From Gemmatimonadetes bacterium 2013_60CM_65_52 (GTDB taxonomy: Bacteria > Gemmatimonadota > Gemmatimonadetes > Gemmatimonadales > Gemmatimonadaceae): a DNA stretch of 64,000 nt. The position numbers were made by a program, and so were the translations under genes. Where the stretch lies: the NCBI GenBank assembly GCA_002215645.1, contig NGFI01000005.1, positions 240,678 through 304,677 on the forward strand, given 5' to 3'. Under the pieces are notes generated by a model. The model did not search any database. It saw only the letters and a list, made by a program, of their open reading frames with translations, and was not told where the DNA came from. This document shows positions 16,551 to 26,900 of this stretch, one piece after another; position 1 is the first letter of the stretch; every line of letters starts with the position of its first letter.

Positions 16551-19500
16551 CTATCCGGCAGCCTGATCGCGCAATGCCTCGTACAGGTGAGCATGGTTGA
16601 GCAAGATGTCTTTGAGACCCTTCTGCACCGTTGCTGAGTTCAGGGCTTGGGTGCTCATGACCGTGTGCGCGTCTAGCGCCCCCATGATCGCGTTCATCAA
16701 TTCCGACTTCAAGTCCGGCGAATTGGCGAACTGCTCCTTCGTGTTGTTGGCCGCCTGTTGCTGAAGCGTCTCCGATTCAAGCAGCTTGTCTCTGATGACG
16801 TGATTCACGTACACAAGCTTGTCGTGATCCGTGAGGTTCCCGTCGAAGAGATCGTTCACCTTCTCGATGATCTCGCGGAGCCATGCCTTTTCCCTCACCT
16901 GTACGTTGCCACTACCCGCGTCCACAATCGGATAGAGCTTCGGCGTGTTGCCGTCGTTCAGCGGCATCGCCTGTTTGCCGAGGCCCTTCAAGTGATGATG
17001 GGTCAGCACGACCTTCGATAGATCGATCCCCTCTCTCTTGCGGCCGAACTCCAGTAGTGGCAGGAGCCGTTTGTAGAAGATGGCTCGCTTCTCGATTGTT
17101 GTATTGCCGTAGTCGAAGATTTGAGAAAGAAAGGTGTATAGGCGAACGAACGCGCCCATGTCGCTCTTGAACAGGAGCAGCGCGTTTAGCTCGTCGTCCG
17201 CCGCTTTGATCGCGGGATCGTCCTTCTTCTCCGTGGCGATCGCGAGTGCCTCCTGCGCGGCCGTGTAACGCTTCATAAGGCGGTCACACACGGGTTCCAG
17301 GGCGGCCACCAAGTCGCTCTGCTTGGACCTCGGGTCGAGTTCTACCGCGACCACTCGGTCGACTTCGAAATCGTCGTAGTGTCCGGCTGCGTCCAGCTTG
17401 GCCCGCAGGTTGAAAACGAGGTTCGGGTCCGTGGTCGTGGCGAGTGCGGCCGTCGTGTAATACGCCTTGAACGCCTCCAAGACATCGGCGGCGTCGTTTA
17501 CGAAGTCCACGACGTAGGTCGTGTCCTTGCCGGGATGGGCCCGGTTGAGCCGCGACAAGGTCTGGACCGCCTGAATGCCGGCCAGCCGCTTGTCCACGTA
17601 CATGCCGCACAGCAGGGGCTGATCGAAGCCAGTCTGGAATTTGTTCGCCACGAGCAGGATCTGATACTCGCCGCCCTTGAACGCTTCCCGAATGTCCCGA
17701 CCCTTCAGGTTGGAGTTGAGGGTCCGGCTCTGTTCCGTGAAGGCATCGGGGCCTGATTCCGTGTCATGGACCTCGCCCGAAAAGGCCACAAGCGTCCCGA
17801 TCGTGTAGCCGCACTCCGTGATGTACTTCTCGATGGCGAGTTGCCACCTGACGGCCTCTACACGGCTCCCGACGACCACCATGGCTTTGGCCTGCCCGTT
17901 GAGCAACGGTGCCACGTATTCGCGGAAGTGCTCCACGACGATCTGGACCTTCTGTGCGATGTTGTACGGGTGGAGCTTGACCCAGCCCATGATCCGTTTC
18001 AGGGCTGCTGTGCGCTCGACCTCTGTGTCGTCGATCTCCTTGCCTTCGTGGGCGAGCTTGAACGCCAGGCTGTACGGCGTGAAGTTCTGCAGCACGTCGA
18101 GGATGAACCCCTCCTCGATTGCTTGCCGCATAGAGTAGACATGGAACGGCGTCGGCACATTGTCCGGCGCTGGCTTCCGCGTCGGGTCAGGGCGGGTTCC
18201 GAAGATCTCGATCGTCTTGTTCTTCGGAGTTGCCGTGAAGGCGACGAACGTGATCCCGCCATCGTCCGCTCGAGCAGTCATCTGAGCGGCGAGGATGTCC
18301 TCGGTGCTGATCTCGCCCCCGTCGTTCAGGTCCTGCAATTCTTCGGGCGACAGCACGGCCTTGAGCATGGCTGCCGCCGTGCCGCTCTGTGAACTGTGAG
18401 CCTCGTCCGCGACCACGGCGAAACGCTTTCCCTGCGTGGCTGCAAGCGCGCGCACCGCTTCCAACGCGAAGGGAAATGTCTGTATCGTGCACACGACGAT
18501 CTTCTTGTCACCAGAGAGCGCCTCGGCGAGCTTTCCGCTCTTACTCCCGTCTTGATTGGTGATCGTCGCCACGACGCCACTGGTGCGCTGAAAGTCGAAC
18601 AGCGCCTCCTGCAACTGCGCGTCGATGACGTTTCGGTCGGAGACCACGAGCACCGTATCGAAGATCTTCGCGTGCTGGGCGTCATGCACTTCGGCGAGAA
18701 AGTGGGCCGTCCACGCGATCGAGTTGGTCTTGCCAGAGCCTGCAGAGTGTTGGACGAGATACTTGCCGCCGGGACCATCATGGAGTACGGCCGCTTGGAG
18801 TTTCCGCGTGACGTCAAGCTGATGGTACCGGGGAAAAATGACCTCGGTGATCTGCTTCTTCGTGTCTCGTTGGGCGATGAGGTAGCGGCCGAGAATCTCC
18901 AACCAGCTATCGCGTGCCCAGACCTGTTCCCACAGATAGGCCGTACGGTGGCCGTCCGGGTTCAGCGGGTTCCCAGCGGCCCCGTGATCGCCCTGATTGA
19001 ACGGAAGAAAGCGAGTCGCAGGGCCTGCGAGCCTGGTCACCATGTGGACCTCGCGGTTGCTGACCGCGAAATGCACTAGCGCTCCGTTCGGAAACGATAG
19101 GAGCGGTTCGGCGGGCTCTCCCTTGGAGCGCGGCAGCCGGTCAAAGCGGTACTGGTCGATCGCGTCGCCGATGCTCTGCGTGAAGTCCGTCTTTAACTCC
19201 ACGGTGGCGACCGGCACGCCGTTCAGGAACAGCACGAGATCGATGCAGTTCTCGTTGTGGAGCGAGTAGCGGACCTGCCGCACCACGCGTAGCCGATTGG
19301 CCGCGTAGCGGATGAGTATTTCGGGATTGATGCCTAGCGCGGGCTTGAACTCGGCGAGCTTGAGCGATTGTTTCAGGCCAAGAAGCTCGATCCCGTGACG
19401 CAACACGTCGAGGGTGCCGCGCTGGTCCAGCTGGTCGCGGAGGCGGGCCAGCACCGTCTCACCAGCCTGTGCGCCGTGGTTCTTTGTCAGCGTCTCCCAC

Positions 19501-19661
19501 GCGTGCGGCTGGGTCGCCTGTGCCCACGCAATCACGTCGGAGGGGTAGACCGCGCGTGCCCGGTCATAGTTCGCCGCGTTACTATCTGTGTAGAGCCATC
19601 CGCGCTCTCCCAGCTGATCGCAGATCTCCGCCTCGAAGCTGACCTCTTTGTGCACGCTCAC
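16551..19661 (-). CDS. hsdR: Type I restriction enzyme, R (motor/nuclease) subunit
   Basis: HsdR cuts unmodified DNA after ATP-driven translocation in a complex with HsdM and HsdS. The 1036-residue protein has the N-terminal PD-(D/E)XK nuclease (D141, then VATVELK with E155 and K157). It then has SF2 motor motifs, with Walker A SAGSGKT (306-312), the DEAH box in ADEAHSSQSG and motif III FTATPKNKT, and later NKFQTGFDQPLL and SRLNRAHPGK. The C-terminal helical HsdM-contact region is present and the length is normal. Its ATG overlaps the hsdS stop by 4 bases. No frameshift or lost motif is seen, so the system looks active. Confidence 0.96.
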   Translation of the reverse strand: MSVHKEVSFEAEICDQLGERGWLYTDSNAANYDRARAVYPSDVIAWAQATQPHAWETLTKNHGAQAGETVLARLRDQLDQRGTLDVLRHGIELLGLKQSLKLAEFKPALGINPEILIRYAANRLRVVRQVRYSLHNENCIDLVLFLNGVPVATVELKTDFTQSIGDAIDQYRFDRLPRSKGEPAEPLLSFPNGALVHFAVSNREVHMVTRLAGPATRFLPFNQGDHGAAGNPLNPDGHRTAYLWEQVWARDSWLEILGRYLIAQRDTKKQITEVIFPRYHQLDVTRKLQAAVLHDGPGGKYLVQHSAGSGKTNSIAWTAHFLAEVHDAQHAKIFDTVLVVSDRNVIDAQLQEALFDFQRTSGVVATITNQDGSKSGKLAEALSGDKKIVVCTIQTFPFALEAVRALAATQGKRFAVVADEAHSSQSGTAAAMLKAVLSPEELQDLNDGGEISTEDILAAQMTARADDGGITFVAFTATPKNKTIEIFGTRPDPTRKPAPDNVPTPFHVYSMRQAIEEGFILDVLQNFTPYSLAFKLAHEGKEIDDTEVERTAALKRIMGWVKLHPYNIAQKVQIVVEHFREYVAPLLNGQAKAMVVVGSRVEAVRWQLAIEKYITECGYTIGTLVAFSGEVHDTESGPDAFTEQSRTLNSNLKGRDIREAFKGGEYQILLVANKFQTGFDQPLLCGMYVDKRLAGIQAVQTLSRLNRAHPGKDTTYVVDFVNDAADVLEAFKAYYTTAALATTTDPNLVFNLRAKLDAAGHYDDFEVDRVVAVELDPRSKQSDLVAALEPVCDRLMKRYTAAQEALAIATEKKDDPAIKAADDELNALLLFKSDMGAFVRLYTFLSQIFDYGNTTIEKRAIFYKRLLPLLEFGRKREGIDLSKVVLTHHHLKGLGKQAMPLNDGNTPKLYPIVDAGSGNVQVREKAWLREIIEKVNDLFDGNLTDHDKLVYVNHVIRDKLLESETLQQQAANNTKEQFANSPDLKSELMNAIMGALDAHTVMSTQALNSATVQKGLKDILLNHAHLYEALRDQAAG

Positions 19662-21001
19662 GCTGCCACCGTTTCGACCAACCCGCGTACGTCGATCTGA
19701 CCGGTAACGGCGGCGGAGATCAGCGCGTCACGGCGCTCTTGCAGGAGGTCGATCGCTCGCTGCGCTTCCGCAGTTAGAGCGTCGAACCTAGCTGTCTCGG
19801 CATGTATAAACGTAACGATCTCGCGTTGCTCATCGAACGGAGGCATTGCTATGAACAGACCACGAATGACCCCTTGGCCAATCTTCTTCATGGAGGGACT
19901 CGTGCCAGTGGCCTCTCTCTCGATTTGGAACCGAGCATTGAGCGAACGTAGGCAAAGAACGAGAAACTTCCCCTCTGCGAGTTCCGGTTTCGCCCGAAAC
20001 CGATAAAGCAGGTCAGACAGAAGAAGGCGAGGCCTCACTCGCGGCACGAATGTGGCCATGCCCACGAGAGAGCGCGTGTTACCCCGGCTCATTAGAATGT
20101 CGCCTGTTCTGATTTCGTAAGCCGTCAGCGGGTCGACGTCACGTGGAAGGGCCTTTTGCTCGGTAGGATCGAACTCGTCGCGATTTCCGCAGCCAACCTT
20201 TAGCACGCCCCAATCATCTTCCGCTGCCGGTTCATTCTCGCATGTCGGTGACCATCCTTGCTCGATCTTGGTAATCGAATGCCTTAGTGATTTCAATTCC
20301 CAGTGAGCCGGCACGTCGCCAAGCCATTCGACGCCCGACGGCTTCATCGGCGCATCGGGGTTCAAGCCTTTCGTGACGGCGTGGGAGATCACCGCTTTGC
20401 GCTTCTCAGCGAGCAGGTCGATCAGCCGGCGCTGTTCCGCGACCAATGCGTCAATTTTCGCGGTTTCGCAGTCAAGAAATGCAGCGATGAGCAATTGCTC
20501 GCGCGACGACGGAACCAAAACGGGAAACTCCATGAGATCGTCGCGGCTCATTTGCAAAGAGTTCGGTCGGATGCCAGTCAGCAACTGCGTATACCCCTGC
20601 ACGTAGATTCCGCTGCGCAACAAATGGTGAACGTACCGCCGCTCCAAACCCTCCGCGATGTCATAGCTGCGGTAGGCGGGGCTCACGTGCCCTTCATACT
20701 CTGTCACGCCAAGACCGGCGTAATTGAGCCACATGGTATTCACGACCAGCTGGCCAACACGCGCGATACGATATCCGAGCAAATCCTCGTCTAAGCGGCG
20801 CCGGTTGTCGTCGTCATATTCTTTCACCTCTACGCCGCGATAGCCGGAAACGGAAAGCATCGAACCAACGATCTCTCGCTCGATTTTCTCTATACTCTCG
20901 CGGAACAGGTGACGGAACTTCTTCACCTGCCAATCCTGCGGCACCTCACGCAGCCACTCTACACCGCTATCCTTGTACGCCGGGTAGCGCGGGAAGCTCA
21001 T
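19658..21001 (-). CDS. hsdS: Type I restriction-modification specificity subunit
   Basis: HsdS recognises the bipartite DNA target for the HsdM/HsdR complex. The 447-residue protein has two target-recognition domains, each starting with an SGVEWL-type segment ([15 protein letters not shown] near residue 10 and [15 protein letters not shown] in the middle). Each is followed by a conserved helical spacer ([20 protein letters not shown] and [20 protein letters not shown]). Start [13 protein letters not shown] overlaps the hsdM stop by 4 bases, and its own stop overlaps the hsdR start by 4. The recognition sequence cannot be read from the protein. The open frame upstream of this start lies inside hsdM and is a shadow. 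Confidence 0.95.
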   Translation of the reverse strand: MSFPRYPAYKDSGVEWLREVPQDWQVKKFRHLFRESIEKIEREIVGSMLSVSGYRGVEVKEYDDDNRRRLDEDLLGYRIARVGQLVVNTMWLNYAGLGVTEYEGHVSPAYRSYDIAEGLERRYVHHLLRSGIYVQGYTQLLTGIRPNSLQMSRDDLMEFPVLVPSSREQLLIAAFLDCETAKIDALVAEQRRLIDLLAEKRKAVISHAVTKGLNPDAPMKPSGVEWLGDVPAHWELKSLRHSITKIEQGWSPTCENEPAAEDDWGVLKVGCGNRDEFDPTEQKALPRDVDPLTAYEIRTGDILMSRGNTRSLVGMATFVPRVRPRLLLSDLLYRFRAKPELAEGKFLVLCLRSLNARFQIEREATGTSPSMKKIGQGVIRGLFIAMPPFDEQREIVTFIHAETARFDALTAEAQRAIDLLQERRDALISAAVTGQIDVRGLVETVAA

Positions 21002-22740
21002 GCCGTCAGCCCACTGATCATGGTCACGATGCGGTCGGTGACGACCTTCAAGTCGGCGTCGATCTCGCTTAGCGGGCGTGGCGGCTTGAAGACGTAGAAG
21101 TGGCGATTGAACGGAATCTCGTACCCGACCTTGGTCTTCTCGTCGTCGATCCACGCATCCGGCGCGTGCGGCAGCACCTCGCGTTTGAAATAAGCCTCGA
21201 CATCCTCACTAAGCGACACATTCTCCGTGTCACGAAGCGCGGAATCTGGTGAGGGCTTGCCCTTCCCCTTACTCTTGGTGCCAAGCACGACGTTGCCATT
21301 CGGATCGCGCTCGGGCCGATCTACTGTGATGGTGCGGTAGCCGAAGTCCTCGTTCTTGAAGATACGGCTGATGGGCACCCCATCGTGCGTTGCTTCCTCG
21401 AAGCGGCCGAATAGACGCGTGATCTCCTCGATGTGCGTCGGGCTCAATTCCTTTCGCTTGCTGCCGAGGCTCTTCCTCATCTTCTGCCAGAAGCTGCTCG
21501 CGTCGATCAGCTGCACCTTGCCCTTCCGGGCGTCCGGCTTCCGGTTGGTCACGATCCAGACGTACGTGCTGATGCCAGTGTTGTAGAACATGTCCGTCGG
21601 AAGCCCGATTATTGCTTCGACAAGGTCGTTCTCCAGAACATACCGACGGATTTCGCTCTCGCCGGAGCCAGCCCCGCCTGTGAAGAGAGGGGAGCCGTTC
21701 AGTACAATACCAAACCGGCTCCCACCATCTACGGCAGGCCGCATCTTGGAAATGAGGTGCAGAAGAAAGAGCAGGGACCCGTCGCTCACGCGCGGCAGAC
21801 CCGGTCCGAACCGACCATTGAAGCCCATCTGGTCGGCTTCCCGGCGGACCTCCTTCTCGATCTTCTTCCACTCTACTCCGAAGGGCGGATTGGAGAGCAT
21901 GTAGTCGAAGTGCTTCCCCGATAGACCGTCGTTCGAGAGCGTGTTCCCGAAGATGATGTTCCCGATATCCTGTCCCTTGATGAGCATGTCCGCCTTGCAG
22001 ATGGCGTAGGACTCGGGATTCAGTTCCTGCCCATACATGACCAGCCGCGCGTCCGGATTCAGGCTGGAAAGGTGCTCCCCGGCCACGCTCAACATGCCTC
22101 CGGTTCCTGCCGTTGGATCGTAGATGTGCCGCACGATCCCTGGCTTTGTGAGGGCTGCGTCATCCTCGATGAACAGGAGGTTCACCATCAGCCGGATGAC
22201 CTCACGCGGAGTGAAGTGCTCTCCGGCCGTCTCGTTTGACAATTCCGAGAACTTCCGGATCAGTTCCTCGAATACCGCGCCCATCTGGGCGTTGCTCACG
22301 ACCTCGGGATGCAGGTCGATCGTGGCGAACTTCTCGGTGACGAGATAGAGGAGGCCGGACTTGGCCAGGCGGTCGATCTGCGTGTGGAACTCGAAGCGCT
22401 CGAAGATGTCGCGTACGGCGGGTGAGAAGGCATGCATGTATGCCCGCAGATTCTCGCCGACGTGGTCCTGATCGCCCATCAGCTTCTTCAGATCGAGCGG
22501 CGAGGTGTTGTAGAACAACTGCCCGGACTTCCGGAGCAGAAAAGGCTCGGGATTCAGGCCAGCCTTCTCGCGGGTCGCAAGTTCGCCGAGTACGCTCGCC
22601 TTCGTGGGTTCCAGCACACAGTCGAGCCGGCGGAGGACCGTGAACGGGAGGATGACCTTCCCGTACTCGGATTGCTTGTAGTCGCCTCGCAGAAGATCGG
22701 CGACGGACCAAATGAAGGCTGAAAGGTTGACGTCACTCAT
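20998..22740 (-). CDS. hsdM: Type I restriction-modification DNA methyltransferase (M subunit)
   Basis: HsdM transfers a methyl group from S-adenosylmethionine to adenine in the site chosen by HsdS, and it also forms part of the restriction complex. The 580-residue protein has the N-terminal helical HsdM domain ([19 protein letters not shown]). It has SAM motif [10 protein letters not shown] and the catalytic motif IV NPPFG, with a long C-terminal HsdS-contact tail. ATG 22740 ([11 protein letters not shown]) is chosen because it begins the conserved domain. The upstream extension is Arg-rich and unsupported. A 172-base gap separates it from the DUF4238 gene, so it may have its own promoter as well as read-through. 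Confidence 0.96.
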   Translation of the reverse strand: MSDVNLSAFIWSVADLLRGDYKQSEYGKVILPFTVLRRLDCVLEPTKASVLGELATREKAGLNPEPFLLRKSGQLFYNTSPLDLKKLMGDQDHVGENLRAYMHAFSPAVRDIFERFEFHTQIDRLAKSGLLYLVTEKFATIDLHPEVVSNAQMGAVFEELIRKFSELSNETAGEHFTPREVIRLMVNLLFIEDDAALTKPGIVRHIYDPTAGTGGMLSVAGEHLSSLNPDARLVMYGQELNPESYAICKADMLIKGQDIGNIIFGNTLSNDGLSGKHFDYMLSNPPFGVEWKKIEKEVRREADQMGFNGRFGPGLPRVSDGSLLFLLHLISKMRPAVDGGSRFGIVLNGSPLFTGGAGSGESEIRRYVLENDLVEAIIGLPTDMFYNTGISTYVWIVTNRKPDARKGKVQLIDASSFWQKMRKSLGSKRKELSPTHIEEITRLFGRFEEATHDGVPISRIFKNEDFGYRTITVDRPERDPNGNVVLGTKSKGKGKPSPDSALRDTENVSLSEDVEAYFKREVLPHAPDAWIDDEKTKVGYEIPFNRHFYVFKPPRPLSEIDADLKVVTDRIVTMISGLTA

Positions 22741-22912
22741 GGAGTGCGAATATACGTTGGACGACCATCGCCGGGCTGCGATCAGTCGACGCATTGAGGC
22801 TTTCGTGAACGGCGTACTACGCGTGCGATAGAACGAACGGGAATACCAAGCGGCAACAGGAGACGCGGTTGTACCTGCGTGCGGCTAATGGGCGATTGCA
22901 CTTGCGTATCGC

Positions 22913-23950
22913 CTACTTATGCTGCTCAAGGTTGGCTTCGTGCCAGCGTTCGAGTTGGCGCTTCTGGTCCTCGTAAACCTCGCAATCAACCACCCGCCTG
23001 CGCATGGACTCCACGCGCGGCATCGGCGACGTGGCGAAGATGGCTCGATACGCTCGCCTCGCGAGAATGCTCTGCACAGTGAGGCACTGCCCGCGATCGA
23101 AGGCAAGATGCGGCGGGTACGTATAGGCGACCTTGGAATACAGAAGAGCATGTGGGGATAACGGCAGCATGATCTCCGAACCCTTGAATCCCCATCCTCC
23201 ACCGAACGAGACGTTGTTCCACGCGTGGTAGTTCATGCGCAACAAGGGGTGATCGCTAGTGAACCATTCTGTACTGCTCGGCGGGGCAATGATCGACCAC
23301 GTCAATCCGCCCGAGGCGATCAGCTTTGGCGCTGTGACTTCCAGGGCATTCTGGATCGCCCACAGCCAGAGTTCTCGACCGCTAACGACGCTCGTCTCGA
23401 GTCTCGCATCTCCGCCATTCCCTGGCACGCGGACGTTGACTTGAATGGGTGGCAACGGTCCCGCAACTGGAAATTGCTCAATACGGACCCCGCGTCTTGC
23501 GGCGCGCTCCAGCTTCTTCTTGGCGCCTTGGAGAACATCTCTCATCATCTGTGGAAGCTGCTTGTTCCAGCGCTCCGCATGATCAGCAAAGGCAGATGGC
23601 GTTCGTTGATCCAGCGCCATCGCGAAGTAGGTGATGCGATGATGATCCTTCTGGCTTAGGACACCGCCGCTCTCGGCGCGAGCGAGTGCGTCGAGGGCCG
23701 GGTCCTCGATCTCATCCTTCAGATACCGCTCAAAGGCGTCGGGCTCGGAGCCATCGCGCGTGGTCGTGTACAAGTGGTCGGCGGCAGCAACTGAGCGTAT
23801 CGGTCGCATCTCCCAAATGGGATATTTCTCGTGCGGCACAAGTGTCTCATACGTGCAGACTCGCTTGCGATCGAGAGACCAGCGGCGGAGGTAGGCGCGC
23901 GGGACCCAGTGATGCCAGCGGCTCGGCGATTGACCGACGTCTTTGGTCAT
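22913..23950 (-). CDS. DUF4238 protein, partner of the STAND-nuclease
   Basis: The 345-residue product begins MTKDVGQSPSRWHHWVPRAY, and the HHWVPRAYLRRWS motif is the hallmark of DUF4238. Further family features are the acidic helix EIEDPALDAL, the early helix ITYFAMALDQRTP, and the C-terminal WFTSDHPLLRMN and IMLPLSPHALL segments (T/S-D-x-P and P-L-S-P). The conserved His/Asp/Pro pattern suggests an enzyme, but the activity is unknown. The ATG lies inside the stop of the 1432-aa ATPase gene (ATGA), so the two are almost certainly co-translated. DUF4238 genes are often seen in accessory regions. Here it plausibly acts as effector, regulator or immunity partner of the STAND-nuclease. Confidence 0.85.
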   Translation of the reverse strand: MTKDVGQSPSRWHHWVPRAYLRRWSLDRKRVCTYETLVPHEKYPIWEMRPIRSVAAADHLYTTTRDGSEPDAFERYLKDEIEDPALDALARAESGGVLSQKDHHRITYFAMALDQRTPSAFADHAERWNKQLPQMMRDVLQGAKKKLERAARRGVRIEQFPVAGPLPPIQVNVRVPGNGGDARLETSVVSGRELWLWAIQNALEVTAPKLIASGGLTWSIIAPPSSTEWFTSDHPLLRMNYHAWNNVSFGGGWGFKGSEIMLPLSPHALLYSKVAYTYPPHLAFDRGQCLTVQSILARRAYRAIFATSPMPRVESMRRRVVDCEVYEDQKRQLERWHEANLEQHK

Positions 23951-26900
23951 GGCGCCATTGTGCGCCGTGCCTTGCGGGCGACCGGGCGCGTTGGGCGCAG
24001 CATGCTCCTCTCGAGCGAGACGTCCAGGACTCCCGCCAGCACGTACAAGCCCCTCTGCGACGCTGCGCGTGCTTGGCGCTGCACACGTACGAGCAACGCC
24101 TGCAGCCCTTGTCCAAAATTGCGCTTCCTGCGTTGGTCGCGCGGATCCCACACTGGTGAATCGTACCACCCGACAACGTAGATACCGTGACGCGTGCGCT
24201 GGTTGTTCTGCAGATAGTCTCCCACGAGCTGAACGTCGAGAGCCGTGAGTACATCGGGACTCCAGGAGCACTTCACCTCCAGCACTATTGAGACGCTATC
24301 AAAGGAATGCTCGCTACTTCCCGGCGTGACGGCGAAGACCGTGATGTCAGTCCGACTGCCGCTCACCCCATCCCCGGCACCACGGCGAATCACCACCTCG
24401 CGCCCTGCGACAATGCCGCGAGTCTTCAAATCTACCACGAGATGGCGTTCGAGAGCGTCGGCAAGCTCACCCTCATCTCGCGGCCTCCAACGTCGCCACG
24501 GCAAAGGGTGCCACAGTGTTCGAACAAGCGGTGTGGTGCCAATCAATTCACCTTGAAAACGATAAAGCGACTCATTTACCACCCTGAGTAGCTCATGCCC
24601 GTCGCGAACGAGTCTCACCGTGGTGCTATCGATCATCCGGAGCAAATGCGCAGGAGCAGGTGGCTGCCAGGTTGAGCGCCAAGCTGCCGCGCGACCATCC
24701 CGAAGCGCGTAGGCGTGACCGGGCCATGGAAGCTCCTCGTAGATTCGTTGCAGCGCCTGGACTGCTTCCCACGTACCCGCATGTTCAAGCGCGTTGAGCA
24801 ACTGTCTGCGCCAATGACCGATGTTATAGCGAGGCCATGGGCTGAACACCGTTTCGGGATTTGGATCTTGCGAGGATGGAAACTGGTGTTCGAGCCACAG
24901 ATACAACTCGCCAACGTGATACTCTCCCCACGTGGCAAGTATGTTCGGGATGAGCCAGTCCCGGTTCTCGGCGAGTGAGAGCAACAGGTCGCGACCAAAG
25001 TTCGCGTCCGCTTGCATTGCCGGCCAAATCAGTGAGTGTCCCAACGCAGAGCTGGACCTGATGAGCGCGCGCGCTGCGACAAAGACGAGCTGCCTCTCAC
25101 CATCATCTGGTGACTTGAGCCGTGAAAACAGTTCGCTCGCGTAATCCTGCGCGCCCTCTACGTCCCTTGCGAGAAGCTCGTGGAGCAACTGCTCGGTGCT
25201 TCGCGCGCTGAGACGCATTTGGCCCAAGAAGGACAGCAGACGCTCCCCAAGCCCGGCGAGCCACATTTGCTCCAAACGCGAGAGGGCAAAAAGGCCGTGT
25301 CCGGTCCCGTCTTCGTTCCGAATCACTTGAGCCAGCACCGGCCACAGGGCATCTGGAGCCGCCCGGAACGCACGCGCGAGAAGCACTTGATCTGCGTCAT
25401 GGTCACGCGAATCGTACACTGTTTGGGCAATCATTGCTGGTCCCCAGATCGCCCACCCCTGGTCTCGCTCAGAGGGAAGGCGGCTTCGCTCACGCGAATA
25501 AAGGAGGTGTAGCGCCCGGATGCCCGCGAGATCAGGGTGATAGATAAGATTCTTTCCAACCCACTCATCGAGCTTGGGCTTCCAAACGCGGACGTATCCC
25601 GATGCCGCACCGACCACCCGCTCCTCGGTACCAGCATCCAGTAACTGCCATCCTGCCTGGCGATCGACAGCGATGTAGTTGCGATCCTCCAGCGTTCCTT
25701 CAGCGTTGCGCGCGAGGTATGTACACAGATACCACCACGCCTCGGATTCTCCCGCGTCGAATCGGTCAAGGTAAGAGACAATCTTGGCAAGCGTGGGAGG
25801 GTACGCAGGTCTATCGTCGTCCTTCCGCTGCTGCCATTTCAACATGGACGCTTGTTGATCTCTGAGCTCCGTTGCTCGTGGTGAGTCGAGCACTATGCCA
25901 TCGAGGAAGTCGGCGAACTCGTGCCGTAGATCGTCCTGTCCAAGAGTCTGGGCCACACGAAATATTGGCTCGTATGCTGCTTCGGGAGCACGCGACGAGT
26001 AGAAGAGCATCCGGACGGCTGCAATAAGCGTCCTACGTCTACTGGCTTCGTGCGTACCGGCTAACCGAGCAACCACCCACTCTATATCACTCGCTGCCAG
26101 AATGGTCTGCTCGGAATGGAGGAGCGTGATGACTTCGCGGTCATCGGCCATGTTGAGTAGCCTCTCAGCCAGCAACCGCCGCCTCGTTGTGTCGTCCGCA
26201 AGTTGTTCAGCGAACGACGGCTCATCGTGGTGGCGGCCGTTCAGCAAGCCTTCTCGCTCGTCTGCTACTATCGGGCGATACTGCCGAAGCCTGTCATAGG
26301 CAATTGCCGAAAACCCCGCGAGCACTTCAGGGAGATCAATGTGTTCCCATGCTCGCCGCAGAATACCGCTTACGCAGGTTCCGACATACCCATCGGCCAT
26401 CGCGTGTTGTCGGGCCCACGATAGAGCCGTGGGCAGGTCATCACGCGAAAGAGACGCACCAAGGTCGGCCAAAAAACGTTGGTAAGTTCCCGACAAGTTC
26501 GAGCGCTTCGGGGTACTGAGCGCACCGAAGAGTTGCTCTGCCGAAAGGAAATCTGGCCAAGTGAGGGACAAGGCAGTTCCCTTCAGAAGGTCGTCGTCAT
26601 CATCCGCAGGTGGATCGACCGCAATGGGCACCATGCGTTGTGTCGCACTAGCTACAGCCAACCGGGCGAGGGCAACGATCGCGTCGTATCTCAGGAGAAA
26701 GGGCTCGCTAGCATCCAGTGCGATCGTTGCCAGAACGTTGGCGAGCGATGAACACCGACAAGCGCCGGCGAGATCGGCAGCGAACTTGCGTGCTTCGGTG
26801 TGATCCTTCGCGTTCGAAAGAACAGGTTGGAGCTGTACGGCGAGTTGAGGATGATCGAGACGTGCCAGTATGTCGTTGGTGTAGCCAGCCGATGCGGCGA